A stretch of 64,000 nt of DNA from positions 8,370,001 to 8,434,000 of the forward strand of contig NZ_CP159534.1 of assembly GCF_040529335.1 (NCBI RefSeq), given 5' to 3'. The DNA comes from Streptomyces sp. HUAS MG91 (GTDB taxonomy: Bacteria > Actinomycetota > Actinomycetes > Streptomycetales > Streptomycetaceae). The number at the start of each line of letters is the position of its first letter. The stretch's first letter is position 1. The notes beneath the pieces were generated by a model. The model searched no databases. It worked only from the letters and a program-made list of their open reading frames with translations, and was not told the DNA's origin. Both the position numbers and the translations under genes were made by a program. Positions 25,069-33,821 of the stretch are shown here, piece by piece.

Positions 25069-26337
25069 ATGACCACCGACGACGCCCCCGACACGCCGCC
25101 CAGCCCCTGGCGCTCGGCTCCCTTCCGGCTGTTCTTCACCGCGCGCAGCGCCTCACTGCTGGCCGACGGCATGCTGATGGTCTCGCTGACCACCGCCGTG
25201 CTCACCACGGGCTTCGGCCCCTCGGGCGTCGGCTACGCGCTCGCGGCCTGGATGACCCCCATCGTCCTGCTCGTCCTGGTCGGCGGGGTGCTGGCGGACC
25301 GCTTCTCCCCGCAGACGACGATGATCGCCGCCGATCTGCTGCGCGCGATCGCCATGCTGCTCATGGCCGCGCTGCTCGCACTCGGCGAGCCGAGACTGTG
25401 GCAGGTCATGGCTCTCATGGCGCTCAGCGGGGCGGCGACCGCACTGTTCCAGCCCGGTCTGGCCGGCCTCGTACCGCAGGTGGCACAGGACATCCAGCGC
25501 GCCAACGCCCTGCTGCGCGTGTCCGAGGCGATGAGCGCCCTGCTCGGCCCGGGACTGGCCGGCCTGCTCGTCGCGTACTGGGACGTCGCCGGCTCGTACA
25601 CGGTGATCGCCGGCGCCTACCTGATCAGCGCCGTCGGGCTGCTTCCCCTGCGGCGCCTCGCCACCCAGCGCGACGAGGAGACCGCCCCCATCTGGCACCG
25701 ACTGGCCGTCGGCTGGCGGGAGTTCCGCTCCCGGGACTGGCTGTGGAGCGTCATCCTCGTCTGGTCGGTGTTCGGACTGTTCGTCTTCGGACCCGCGCTG
25801 CCGCTGGGCGCCGCGCTCATCACCGAACAGCACGGCGCGAACGGGTACGGATGGATCGCCTCCGCGGACGGCGCGGGCACCATCATCGGCGGTCTGCTCG
25901 GCCTGCGCGCCCGCCCCGGCCGTCCGATCGTCGCCGGTGCGCTGGCCATGCTGATGTTCGCGCTCAACCCCCTGGCCCCGGCGCTCGGCTGGTCCTTCGC
26001 GGCCACGGCGGCCGCGCATGTGCTGGGCGGCTGCGGCTTCGCCTTCTGGGGGGTGATGTGGGCGACGAGCATCCAGACGCACATCCCGCTCGCCGTCCTC
26101 AGCAGGGTCTCCGCGTACGACGTCGCGGGCTCCATCCTCGTCATCCCACTGGGACGCGCCCTGTCGGGGCCGGCCGCCGAGGCGTTCGGCACGGCGCGCG
26201 TCCTGGAGTTCTCCTCCGCTGTCGCCGTCGTCCTCCTCACGGTCATGCTCGCCGTCCCCGCCGTCCGGCGCCTGGGCCGGGAACCCCGCGAAGCCACCCC
26301 GCCGCCTCCGGCCCGCCTGGCAGCAGCCGACGGCTGA
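25069..26337 (+). CDS. MFS transporter, probable product exporter
   Basis: A 422-residue integral membrane protein with about 11-12 hydrophobic segments of the major facilitator superfamily (type with FRLFFTARSASLLADGM, the A-motif-like GGVLADRFSPQT between helices 2 and 3, and ANALLRVSEAMSALLGPGLAG). It belongs to the MFS group typical of macrolide or peptide efflux. It starts 1 bp after the condensation gene, so it is the last gene of the rightward biosynthetic operon and would export the product or confer self-resistance. It is followed by about 300 bp with no recognised gene. Confidence 0.9.
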   Translation: MTTDDAPDTPPSPWRSAPFRLFFTARSASLLADGMLMVSLTTAVLTTGFGPSGVGYALAAWMTPIVLLVLVGGVLADRFSPQTTMIAADLLRAIAMLLMAALLALGEPRLWQVMALMALSGAATALFQPGLAGLVPQVAQDIQRANALLRVSEAMSALLGPGLAGLLVAYWDVAGSYTVIAGAYLISAVGLLPLRRLATQRDEETAPIWHRLAVGWREFRSRDWLWSVILVWSVFGLFVFGPALPLGAALITEQHGANGYGWIASADGAGTIIGGLLGLRARPGRPIVAGALAMLMFALNPLAPALGWSFAATAAAHVLGGCGFAFWGVMWATSIQTHIPLAVLSRVSAYDVAGSILVIPLGRALSGPAAEAFGTARVLEFSSAVAVVLLTVMLAVPAVRRLGREPREATPPPPARLAAADG

Positions 26338-26641
26338 CCCGCCCGTACGAGACCGGGGGCTCAGCGCGGTGTGGATGGACTGGCCGGTTCGGTGCCACGG
26401 CGACGCCGACTGCGCGTTCGAGGACGGTCGCCCCGAGGCGGCGCGGCACACGAGCGGCGAAGGGCTGACAACAGGCGGCCGCCTTGGAACGGGGCGCTGC
26501 GCGCACGCCACAAGCCTGGAACTTAAATTGCCGGGCGACTAGGTTCGGTCTCTTCGATCAACGTCGGGCCCGGGCGAGGATCGCGCAAACACGGGGACGA
26601 CCAGGAACTGGGCTGTTGGCCGGTCGGGGGAGAGCGGGCAC
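26338..26641. other. Intergenic stretch without a recognised gene
   Basis: 304 bp between the MFS gene and the DUF2207 gene. An open frame at about 26372-26540 (MDWPVRCHGDADCAFEDG...) matches nothing I know and has no ribosome binding site. The right end should carry the promoter of the next gene. I see no repeats here. Confidence 0.4.
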
Positions 26642-28274
26642 GTGAGCAGAGGCGAAGGCGACACAGCGGCGGACGTGGCCCGGCGGCGGCGAAGAGGACT
26701 GTCCTTGGTGGTCGTGCTTGTCGCGGTGCTGGTGCTGGGCGGCATCGCGGCGCTCAGCGCGGCGCTGAGCGCGTCGGCGGCAAGCTCCGAGCACGTGGCC
26801 CGCCTGTGGACGGAGGCGGAACTCGCCGCGGACGGCACCGCCCGTATCACCGAGGTGATCGACTACGACTTCGGGGACGAGAGCCGGCACGGCGTCTTCC
26901 GGGACGTCCCCGGCCTCGCAGCCGAGGACGGGGTGAGCGTCACGATGGACGGGAAGCGGATCCCGTACGAGGTCGAGCCCGACGCCGGTGACGGCGGCGC
27001 GAGCCGCATCCGTATCGGCGACGCCGACGACACCGTCACCGGCCGGCACCGCTACCGCGTCCAGTACGAACTGGACGGCATCGCGTCCGGCGGGAAGCTC
27101 GCGTGGAACGCGGTCGGTACCGGGTGGCAGGTACCCCTCGACCGCGTCGAGGCCCACGTGACCGGCCCATTCGTCTTCGGTGACATTCATTGCGCCAGCG
27201 GCGCGCGCGGATCCCGGAATCCTTGCCAGGCGGACCGGCCTCGGCAAGGTCACCTCACGCTCGCCATCGACAGCCTTGACGCGGGCCGGGGCGCGACCTT
27301 GTACGCCACCTCCACGGGCCGAACCGCCGCCGCGCCGCAGCCCCCGGCCGAGCCGTCCGGACCGATCGTCGGGGTCCACCGGCCCAGCCCGTTGTGGGTG
27401 GGAGTACTCACGGCCGGAATCGCCCTTGCCGTCGCCCTGGTGACGGGACGCCTGATCCGGCGGACCGGGCGGGAGAGGATCTTCGCCGACGCGCTGCCGG
27501 GTTCCGCCGCGGGCCCGGCCGAAGCGGTGCACCGTATCGACATCACCCGGCTTCCCGCGCTGGCCACCGAAACCTCCTCCCCGCCCGAGGAACTGACTCC
27601 GGCCCTGGGCGGCGTCCTGCTCACCGGGGAGCCCCGGCGACCAGCTGATCGTGTGGCGCAACACCAGCGAACTGTGGGACGCCAGAGCCCACAAGCGGTG
27701 GAACCGAGTCGCGCTGGCCGGGTTCCCCACCTCCCTGGCCGGCCTGATCGCCGTCATCGTTGCCGCGATCACCGCAGGACGCCCTGCCGACCACTGGCCA
27801 GTGCTGCTCACCGTCGCCGCCGTCGTCGCGGGGACGGGCGCCGGGATGTTCGCCTACGCGGACGAAGTGCCGGTCCTCACTCCCCAGGGCACGGCACTGT
27901 GGCTCCGAGTCGAAGGCTTCCGCCGCCATCTGTCCGGGGCCGGAGCCCGGCACGTGGAGGAGGCGGCCGACGCCGGCGTCCTGGATCACTACACCGCCTG
28001 GGCGGTGGCTCTCGGCGTGGCCGACCACTGGACCCGGGCAGCGTCCGCATGGACGGTGCGTCCGCCCGCGCCGTCCGCCCGGCGGCCCGTACGGATGCCA
28101 CTGGTCCGCCCGCTCGTGGCCCTCGCGATCCTGAACTCCCTCTCCTCCAGCACCGGCCGACCGGCCTCCGGCGGCTCGTCGGGCTCCACCTCGGGATCGA
28201 GCTGGAACTCCGGCTCCGACACGAGCTACTCCGTCGGTGGAGGGGGCGGTGGAGGTGGCGGAGGCTCCTGGTGA
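26642..28274 (+). pseudogene. DUF2207 membrane protein with internal deletion and frameshift
   Basis: Two frames together spell a DUF2207-type protein. The first (from GTG 26642, good GGGGGAGAG site) has a signal/anchor helix, the extracellular DUF2207 domain (ITEVIDYDFGDESRHGVFRDVP) and a membrane helix, up to TPALGGVLLTGEPR. The second frame continues from about 27635 with DQLIVWRNTSELWDARAHKRW, two membrane helices and the family's Gly-rich tail ending GGGGSW at 28274. A stretch of perhaps 80 codons normally found between these parts is missing and the frame shifts at the junction. If translation continued in frame 1 it would run to 28327 as nonsense. It is probably inactive. Confidence 0.7.
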
Positions 28275-28369
28275 CGGGCGCGCCTCAGCACGGCGGACCG
28301 CGATCGGCCGCGCGGCACACGCGATAAACCCGGAGACGCCGGCGATCATCCCGGGGACACTGGTCGCCC

Positions 28370-29116
28370 ATGGATGAAGTAAAAGTCGTCGTCGCCCATT
28401 CCGAGCGCGCGACCCTGCGCGTCGGCGACGTGTTCTTGAAGGTGGATGCCGATGAGGCGCGCGTCGACATCGAGGTCGAGGCGATGTCTCTCGCGCCGGT
28501 CCCGACCCCGCAAGTCCTGTGGCGCAAGCCGCCGGTGCTCGCGATCGCCGCACTGCCGGGGGCGACGCTCGGCCGCCTCGGCGGTCCGTCGACCGGGTCG
28601 CCTGCGGCGTGGGCCGCGGCGGGCGCGGCCATCCGGAAGCTGCACGACGCGCCGCTGCCGCCCTGGCACGGCCGGGCGGGCCGGAGCAGCGGCGCGCTGG
28701 CCGCGGAGCTCGACGCCGAGTGCGCGCTGCTCGTGGCGAACGACGTCCTGCCCGCCGACCTGGTCGCCCGCAACCGCCAGGTCGCCGAGGCCGCGTTCCG
28801 GCCGTGGACCGCGGCGTTCACACACGGCGACCTGCAGATCGCACACGTCTTCCTGGAGGACGACGAGGTCACCGGCATCATCGACTGGTCCGAGGCGGGC
28901 CAGGGCGATGCCCTGTACGACCTCGCCACCTTCACACTCGGACACGAGGAGCACCTCGACGAGGTCATCGCCGGCTACGGCACCGACGTCGACCTCGACG
29001 TGATCCACGCGTGGTGGTCGTTGCGCAGCCTGCTGGCGGTTCGCTGGCTGATCGAGCACGGCTTCGACCCGTCGGCACGGGGCTGTGAGATCGACGTGCT
29101 GAGATCCCGAATGTGA
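28370..29116 (+). CDS. Aminoglycoside phosphotransferase-like kinase
   Basis: A 248-residue APH/choline-kinase-type protein. The catalytic loop is FTHGDLQIAHVFL and the metal-binding motif is TGIIDWSEAGQGDALYDLA. In the Brenner motif HxDxxxxN the final Asn is His here, while the catalytic Asp is intact. The N-terminal lobe is short (RATLRVGDVFLKVDADE supplies the ATP-binding Lys). Proteins of this class phosphorylate small hydroxylated molecules; antibiotic resistance cannot be assumed. ATG start. It converges on the transporter gene at 29146. Confidence 0.8.
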   Translation: MDEVKVVVAHSERATLRVGDVFLKVDADEARVDIEVEAMSLAPVPTPQVLWRKPPVLAIAALPGATLGRLGGPSTGSPAAWAAAGAAIRKLHDAPLPPWHGRAGRSSGALAAELDAECALLVANDVLPADLVARNRQVAEAAFRPWTAAFTHGDLQIAHVFLEDDEVTGIIDWSEAGQGDALYDLATFTLGHEEHLDEVIAGYGTDVDLDVIHAWWSLRSLLAVRWLIEHGFDPSARGCEIDVLRSRM

Positions 29117-29145
29117 GGGCGGCCTCCGGTTTCAGGGACTCGAGG

Positions 29146-30726
29146 TCAGAGGCCGACGATGAGCTGGATGCAGACGATCTTCACGAGGATGGCGAGGGCG
29201 AAGAGGGTGGAGTATCCGGCGTTGACACGGCTGTCGGTGGCCCGGCCGTTTGCGTAGGCGAGGATCGCCGGATTGCCGACGTAGCCGGCGAGCAGCCCCA
29301 TGGTGCGTTCCCGGCTCTGGCCCAGGAGCCGGGCGACCAGGATCATCAGCGCGTAGCTGACGACGGCTCCGATGGCGAGAACCGCGAGGAGTTTCAGCCC
29401 GAAGACGGAGAACGCGTTCTGGCGGAACGAGTATCCGGAGGTGAGGCCGACGACCGCGAGGAACAGCAGCAGGCCGATCTGCCTCAGGGTGAGGTTGGCG
29501 CGGGTCGGGAGGGTCCACACGAGCGGGCCGGTGCGGCGGCGCCAGCCCAGGATCATGCCCATCACCAGCGGTCCGGCGCCGGTGCCGAGGGCCAGGGTGG
29601 TACTGCCGAGGGTCAGCGAGGGAATGCCGATGAGGAAGCCGAGGGCGAGACCGAGACCGAGGCTGACCGCACTGACCTCGCTGACCTTGGTCTCGGTGTC
29701 GCCGAGGTAGGCGCTGACGGCGGCGGACTGCTCGCGGGGCATGACGACCCTGAGCCGGTCGTCGAGCTGGAGGACGAGATCGTCGTGGGCCAGCATGTCG
29801 AAGTCACCGCGCCGGACCCGGCTGACGAGGGCGCCGTAGCGCTCCTCAAGTCCCAGTTCGGCGATGGTGTGGCCGGCGAGGGCCGGGTCGGTGAGCAGGA
29901 TGCGGCGGTAGTCGACCGTGTGACGGTCCTCGAGGAGGTCGTGGGCGGCGGGCACGCCGAGGTGCGTGGAGGCGGCCTGAAGGTCGTTCTCGCCGCCGAC
30001 CAGGACGACCTGGTCGCCCGGGGCCAGTCGGTCGAGGGTGCGGGCGACGACGGTCTCGCCGCCTGCCGGGCGGTACTCGGTCGCCAGGACGCGCCGGCCG
30101 CCGACGCCGGGCACCTCGGCCCAGCGGGCGTCGCGGGTCACCTGCACCGTGCGGTAGACCAGTTTCGACGGAAGGCCCGAGTCGGGGTCGCGGCGGGCCT
30201 TCCACGTGCGACGGGCGGCGATCGCCGCGACGAACACGATGGTGATGACGACGGCCAGGGGGTAGCCGATGGCGTAGCCGACCGCCGGCTGGGCGGGGTC
30301 CTTGGAGGCGGCCTGGGCGGCGGCGAGACCGGGCGTGGTGGTTCCGATGCCGGCGTAGCCGCCGGCGAGGTAGGGCCCGCTGATCCCGAAGCCCTGGTGG
30401 CCGACGAATCCGACGACGGCCGCGGTGAGGGCGAGGGCCACGACCGCACCGGCCATCACGGCGAGCTGGCCGCGCAGTTCGCGGAAGAACGCCGGGCCCG
30501 ACTCGAGGCCGACCGTGTAGACGTACAGGGCGAGCCCGAGAGCGGAGACGCCCGCGGGGACGGCAGGGCCGATGTCAGGGTCGAGCGCGCCGACGAAGAG
30601 TCCCACGAAGAGCACTCCCGCCGCGCCCAGTTTCACCGGGCCGAACTTGACCATGCCGAGTAGCGCGCCCGCCGTGATCACGGCGAAGACGGTCACCCAC
30701 GGATTGTCCGCGAAGAACTGCCACAC
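29146..30726 (-). CDS. AspT/YidE/YbjL-type antiporter family membrane protein
   Basis: A 526-residue transporter with two membrane halves of about five helices each. They flank a cytosolic central region with RCK_C (TrkA-C)-like domains (TEYRPAGGETVVARTLDRLAPGDQVVLVGG, then RILLTDPALAGHTIAELGL). The duplicated AspT domains are marked by YLAGGYAGIGTTTPGLAAAQA and GLLAGYVGNPAILAYANGR. Family members exchange aspartate/alanine or are uncharacterised. GTG 30726 is favoured by GGGGAAGG upstream and by family length. A MITE sits about 90 bp upstream of this start. Confidence 0.88.
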   Translation of the reverse strand: MWQFFADNPWVTVFAVITAGALLGMVKFGPVKLGAAGVLFVGLFVGALDPDIGPAVPAGVSALGLALYVYTVGLESGPAFFRELRGQLAVMAGAVVALALTAAVVGFVGHQGFGISGPYLAGGYAGIGTTTPGLAAAQAASKDPAQPAVGYAIGYPLAVVITIVFVAAIAARRTWKARRDPDSGLPSKLVYRTVQVTRDARWAEVPGVGGRRVLATEYRPAGGETVVARTLDRLAPGDQVVLVGGENDLQAASTHLGVPAAHDLLEDRHTVDYRRILLTDPALAGHTIAELGLEERYGALVSRVRRGDFDMLAHDDLVLQLDDRLRVVMPREQSAAVSAYLGDTETKVSEVSAVSLGLGLALGFLIGIPSLTLGSTTLALGTGAGPLVMGMILGWRRRTGPLVWTLPTRANLTLRQIGLLLFLAVVGLTSGYSFRQNAFSVFGLKLLAVLAIGAVVSYALMILVARLLGQSRERTMGLLAGYVGNPAILAYANGRATDSRVNAGYSTLFALAILVKIVCIQLIVGL

Positions 30727-30817
30727 GGCCGGGCCCTTCCCCTGCTGCGACGCACATGTGCCTGACCGGGCCATGATCTTCCAGCCCGTGAGGCGCCGCC
30801 ATTCGGGGCGCCGCACA

Positions 30818-30996
30818 CTAGGGCCTGTCTGACAATTCCCGTCTGCCCCGCGACGCCTGGCACGCGCTCTCGCCGCACCGGGCACAAGGCCGAGTACGTC
30901 CAGTACGAGGCCTTGCACCCGGCACGCCGAGAGCACGCACCAGACGCCGCGGGGCCGCCCTTCGGGCGACGACGGGAATTGTCAGACAGGCCCTAG
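30818..30996. mobile_element. Palindromic MITE (179 bp) with 26-bp perfect terminal inverted repeats
   Basis: Both ends carry the same 26 bp in opposite orientation, beginning CTAGGGCCTGTCTGACAA (30818-30843 and 30971-30996). The interior is also an imperfect palindrome centred near 30905 (CAAGGCCGAGTACG against CGTACTGG...GGCCTTG). The outermost CTAG at each end may be a target duplication. There is no coding capacity. It looks like a miniature element mobilised by an IS5-type transposase elsewhere. It lies between the AspT-type transporter and its neighbour, where transcripts would form a long hairpin. Confidence 0.85.
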
Positions 30997-31075
30997 GCCG
31001 CTCGGCTGGCAGGCGCAGGAGTGAACCGGAGCCGCAGGGCGGGAGGTACCTGGCCGGCCGGGTGCCGTTGCGGGG

Positions 31076-31321
31076 CTAACCGGTGGGCTTGGTGAGGTGG
31101 CCTATGGCCATGATCCCGAGTCCGACGACCACGATGGTGGGAGTGTCCGTGGCGCCGCCGCAGGCTGCGCACGTGACGCCGATGGCCCAGATCCTGGGCG
31201 CGCGCACAAGTTTTGGGGCCCACCGGGTCGGCATCCGGTCGTAGATCAGCGCATGGATGGTGAACACCGCCACGGCGATACCGAAGGCGAAGAAGACAAG
31301 GCCACCCAGCACAAAGACCAT
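31076..31321 (-). CDS. Small two-helix membrane protein, hypothetical
   Basis: An 81-residue protein with two hydrophobic helices (VLGGLVFFAFGIAVAVFTIHAL and TIVVVGLGIMAIGHL) joined by a basic loop containing CAAC. The ATG at 31321 is preceded by GGGGGGAGAGGA, a strong ribosome binding site, which supports a real gene. Function unknown. The 270 bp upstream (31322-31591) contain no recognised feature beyond its presumed promoter. Confidence 0.7.
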   Translation of the reverse strand: MVFVLGGLVFFAFGIAVAVFTIHALIYDRMPTRWAPKLVRAPRIWAIGVTCAACGGATDTPTIVVVGLGIMAIGHLTKPTG

Positions 31322-31591
31322 CCGCCGTCCTCTCCCCCCACAGTCCCTGCTGAGCCGACGCTAACGTTCTACTCCTGCGCGCGGAAAGCGTTCCGTTGCG
31401 GGGAGGCAGGGGACCGGCCGGTGCTGTTGAGCGACGGCCTCTCGTCGCCGAGCAGGCGCCGTGCGTCCACCTTGTCCCGGCGTCGAGGGCCGGTTCGGCG
31501 CCGCAGCAGTTTTCACCGGCACCGGATCGCGATCCCGGGCACCACTTTCCGAGTCCCTACGAAGCCGTATGACGGGAGTCCGGCGAAACCG

Positions 31592-32917
31592 CTACGCGGA
31601 CGGACTGTCCGTGATCTGGGACGGAACCGCTTCAGCCGCCGGCGCCGGAACGTGCCCGGCGGAGATGTGTCCCCTACGCCATGGCAGAAGCAACGCGCTC
31701 GCCATGCACAGCAGACCGGCGATGAGCAGCGCGCCGCGTACCCCCGCCGAGGCGGCGACGAGACCACCGGCGATCACGAAGCCGGCCTGGCATGTCTTCG
31801 AGCCGACGGACCAGGAGGTGCCGACGCGGGACATGTAGGCGTCCGGTGTGGCCGCCATCCGATACGTGGTGAACGACGGGTTGAAGACCCCGGCGGAAAG
31901 GAGCAGACCGAAGTCGGCGGCCACGATGACGCACACACCGAGGGCACCGGAGGGCGTCAGGGGCAGCAGGACCGTCCACAGGGTGCGCGCGACACCGGAC
32001 AGCAACAGGATGCGACGCTGTCCGAATCGTCGCGTGAGCGGCGGAGTCAGGCGTGAGCCCAACACGCCGCCCAGGCACGGCAGTCCCAGAGCGAGTCCGT
32101 ACTGCCACGGGGCCAGGCCGAGGTCGTCCAGCATGAGGACGGCCGTCAAAGGTGAGGCCATCATGATGGATCCACCGAAGAGCAGCGCGTTGAAGAACAG
32201 CGGCCGCAGTCCTGGGTGCCGCAGGAGGTACTCCCAGCCCGCCGCGATGTCACGGCCCAGGTGCGAGGTGGCGGCGCGGGCCGGCGGCGCGGGTTCGGGC
32301 CGCCGGATGCGACGGATGCCCAGGGCGGATCCGAGGAAGGACAGGGCGTCGACCACGATCGTGGCGGCCGCGCCCAGTACCCCGATCAGAAGCCCGCCGA
32401 CCGGCGGGCCGGCACTGACGCTGATCCAGTTGGTCGTCTCGAACAGGCTGTTGGCGCGCAGACGCTGCTCGGGCAGGACAAGCGCCTTCAGGTGCGCCCC
32501 GCTCGCCGCGTCGAACGCCACAGACGCCGCCGTCTGCAGAACCCCGACGACGCACAGCTGAGTGAAGGTGAGCCGGTCGAAAGCCATGGCGACCGGAATG
32601 CTCGCCAGAACCGCGCACCGGGCCAGATCGGCAGTGATCATCACTGGCCGCTTGTACTGGTGCTCGATGCGCACACCGAGCGGCAGAGCGATCACCCCAC
32701 TGGCCACCGCGGACAACGCGGCGAGTACGGAGACCTGGAACGCCGAGGAATTCAGCACCAGGAGGGCAACCAGGGGCAACGCCCCCATTCCGACCGCACT
32801 GCCCGCCGCGCTGACCGCGTAGGCGCCCCACAACCGCCGGAAGTCCTGCCCGAGCGTGCTCCGCCGTACCAACCGAACCTCCCGAGTAGCGAAGGCGCTC
32901 AGCGTAGTGACTCTCAC
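31592..32917 (-). CDS. MFS transporter
   Basis: A major facilitator of about 441 residues with 12 predicted helices (LWGAYAVSAAGSAVGMGALPLVAL first; VSVLAALSAVASGVIALPLGVRIE carries the loop 2-3 region). It resembles the MFS_3/enterobactin exporter-like group, with the helix 5 region LRANSLFETTNWISVSAGPPVGG. Start choice is uncertain: GTG 32917 is very close to GGGAGG; GTG 32947 lacks a site; TTG 32872 has GGGAGG at good spacing and would give 426 residues. No regulator is adjacent. The substrate is unknown. Confidence 0.85.
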   Translation of the reverse strand: MRVTTLSAFATREVRLVRRSTLGQDFRRLWGAYAVSAAGSAVGMGALPLVALLVLNSSAFQVSVLAALSAVASGVIALPLGVRIEHQYKRPVMITADLARCAVLASIPVAMAFDRLTFTQLCVVGVLQTAASVAFDAASGAHLKALVLPEQRLRANSLFETTNWISVSAGPPVGGLLIGVLGAAATIVVDALSFLGSALGIRRIRRPEPAPPARAATSHLGRDIAAGWEYLLRHPGLRPLFFNALLFGGSIMMASPLTAVLMLDDLGLAPWQYGLALGLPCLGGVLGSRLTPPLTRRFGQRRILLLSGVARTLWTVLLPLTPSGALGVCVIVAADFGLLLSAGVFNPSFTTYRMAATPDAYMSRVGTSWSVGSKTCQAGFVIAGGLVAASAGVRGALLIAGLLCMASALLLPWRRGHISAGHVPAPAAEAVPSQITDSPSA

Positions 32918-32956
32918 CGCCTCCCTTTGACCTCGCGCTGTTCTCACGGCAAGCGT

Positions 32957-33037
32957 TCACACGACCTGTGAGACCTTGTACGCGATGCCGCCGTCGACCA
33001 GATATCCCGAGCCCACGCAGACGACGTCGTTCAGCCC
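32957..33037 (-). pseudogene. C-terminal scrap of a short-chain dehydrogenase
   Basis: The reading GLNDVVCVGSGYLVDGGIAYKVSQVV-stop matches the end of an SDR enzyme (the GxGYLVDGG phrase just before the C-terminus). Nothing of the catalytic part remains, so this is a gene fragment. Confidence 0.55.
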
Positions 33038-33052
33038 GCGGGGCGGCGAGGG

Positions 33053-33250
33053 TGCGCGCTGATCGACCGGTGGATCGAGTACGCGTCGGCGCCGCTGTTC
33101 CCGAGCGGTTGCTTCTGGGCGGCGAACCTGGCCGGCTTCCAACTCGACGCGGTGCTCGTCGCCGCCAACACGGCATTGCGGCTCGGCGACGAAGAGGTGG
33201 TGGACAAGGTGCGGCTCGTGACCGAGGCGTTCCTCGTCGCTGCGGACTGA
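33053..33250 (+). pseudogene. C-terminal remnant of a TetR regulator
   Basis: One frame reads LIDRWIEYASAPLFPSGCFW, AANLAGFQLDAVLVAANTAL and RLGDEEVVDKVRLVTEAFLVAAD-stop. This is the ligand-binding end of a TetR-family protein (FxLDAVLxAANxALRLGD), apparently with an internal deletion since GCFWAAN is joined directly to AGFQLDAV. No helix-turn-helix part is present. It abuts the SDR scrap; the two may derive from one lost TetR/SDR pair. Confidence 0.65.
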
Positions 33251-33304
33251 TCAGCTGTCGCGGCCCTCAACCAGTCGCTGTGACCGCAACATCCGACCCA
33301 CGTC

Positions 33305-33718
33305 CTAGCCAGGGGGTGAGTCGTCGGCGAGCTGGTTGTTGCGGTCGATCTCCGGCATGTGTGTCTCGGCCCAGACCCGCAGCGCGGAGAGCGGTCTTTC
33401 GAGGGACAGGCCGAGCTCGGTGAGCCGGTAGTGGACGGCGGGCGGCACGGTGGGTTCCACTCGGCGCGCGACCAGACCGTCGCGGACCAGGCTCTGCAGG
33501 GTGACGGACAGCATCTTCTGGGAGATGCCAGGGACACGGCGCCGCAATTCCGCGAAACGGAGCTCGTCCGGCGCCTCCTCGGCCAGCACCTTGACCGCCA
33601 TCGACGTCCACTTGGTGCCGATACGGTCGAGCAACTGACGGACCGGGCAGCGCGGATCCAGCAGATCACCCCGCTCGCCGGGCCGCCGACCGGGTTCGCC
33701 GGGCGTCGATGTGGTCAC
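33305..33718 (-). CDS. HxlR family winged-helix regulator
   Basis: A 137-residue MarR-like dimeric repressor or activator. The HxlR signature is complete: DPRCPVRQLLDRIGTKWTSMAV, then LRFAELRRRVPGISQKMLSVTLQSLVRDGLVARRV and HYRLTELGLSLE. The N-terminal Cys (in DPRCPV) is the residue used for thiol or electrophile sensing in several HxlR regulators. GTG start. It is divergent from an alpha/beta hydrolase gene with candidate sites at 33761-33791, so it likely controls itself and the hydrolase. Confidence 0.9.
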   Translation of the reverse strand: MTTSTPGEPGRRPGERGDLLDPRCPVRQLLDRIGTKWTSMAVKVLAEEAPDELRFAELRRRVPGISQKMLSVTLQSLVRDGLVARRVEPTVPPAVHYRLTELGLSLERPLSALRVWAETHMPEIDRNNQLADDSPPG

Positions 33719-33760
33719 TCAGAGCTCACCACCTGAAGGGAAAGTGCCGTCTTGGACGGA

Positions 33761-33791
33761 CCAGGTTAGTTCCCTAGCGTGACCTGGTCAC
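33761..33791. promoter_or_regulatory. Candidate HxlR binding region
   Basis: The divergent gap contains CCAGGT (33761-33766) facing ACCTGG (33782-33787), and the overlapping perfect 13-bp palindrome GTGACCTGGTCAC (33779-33791). Both lie between the HxlR start and the hydrolase start, where such a regulator normally binds. Confidence 0.5.
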
Positions 33792-33821
33792 TGTTCCTCA
33801 CCACACACCTGGAGCCTCTCC

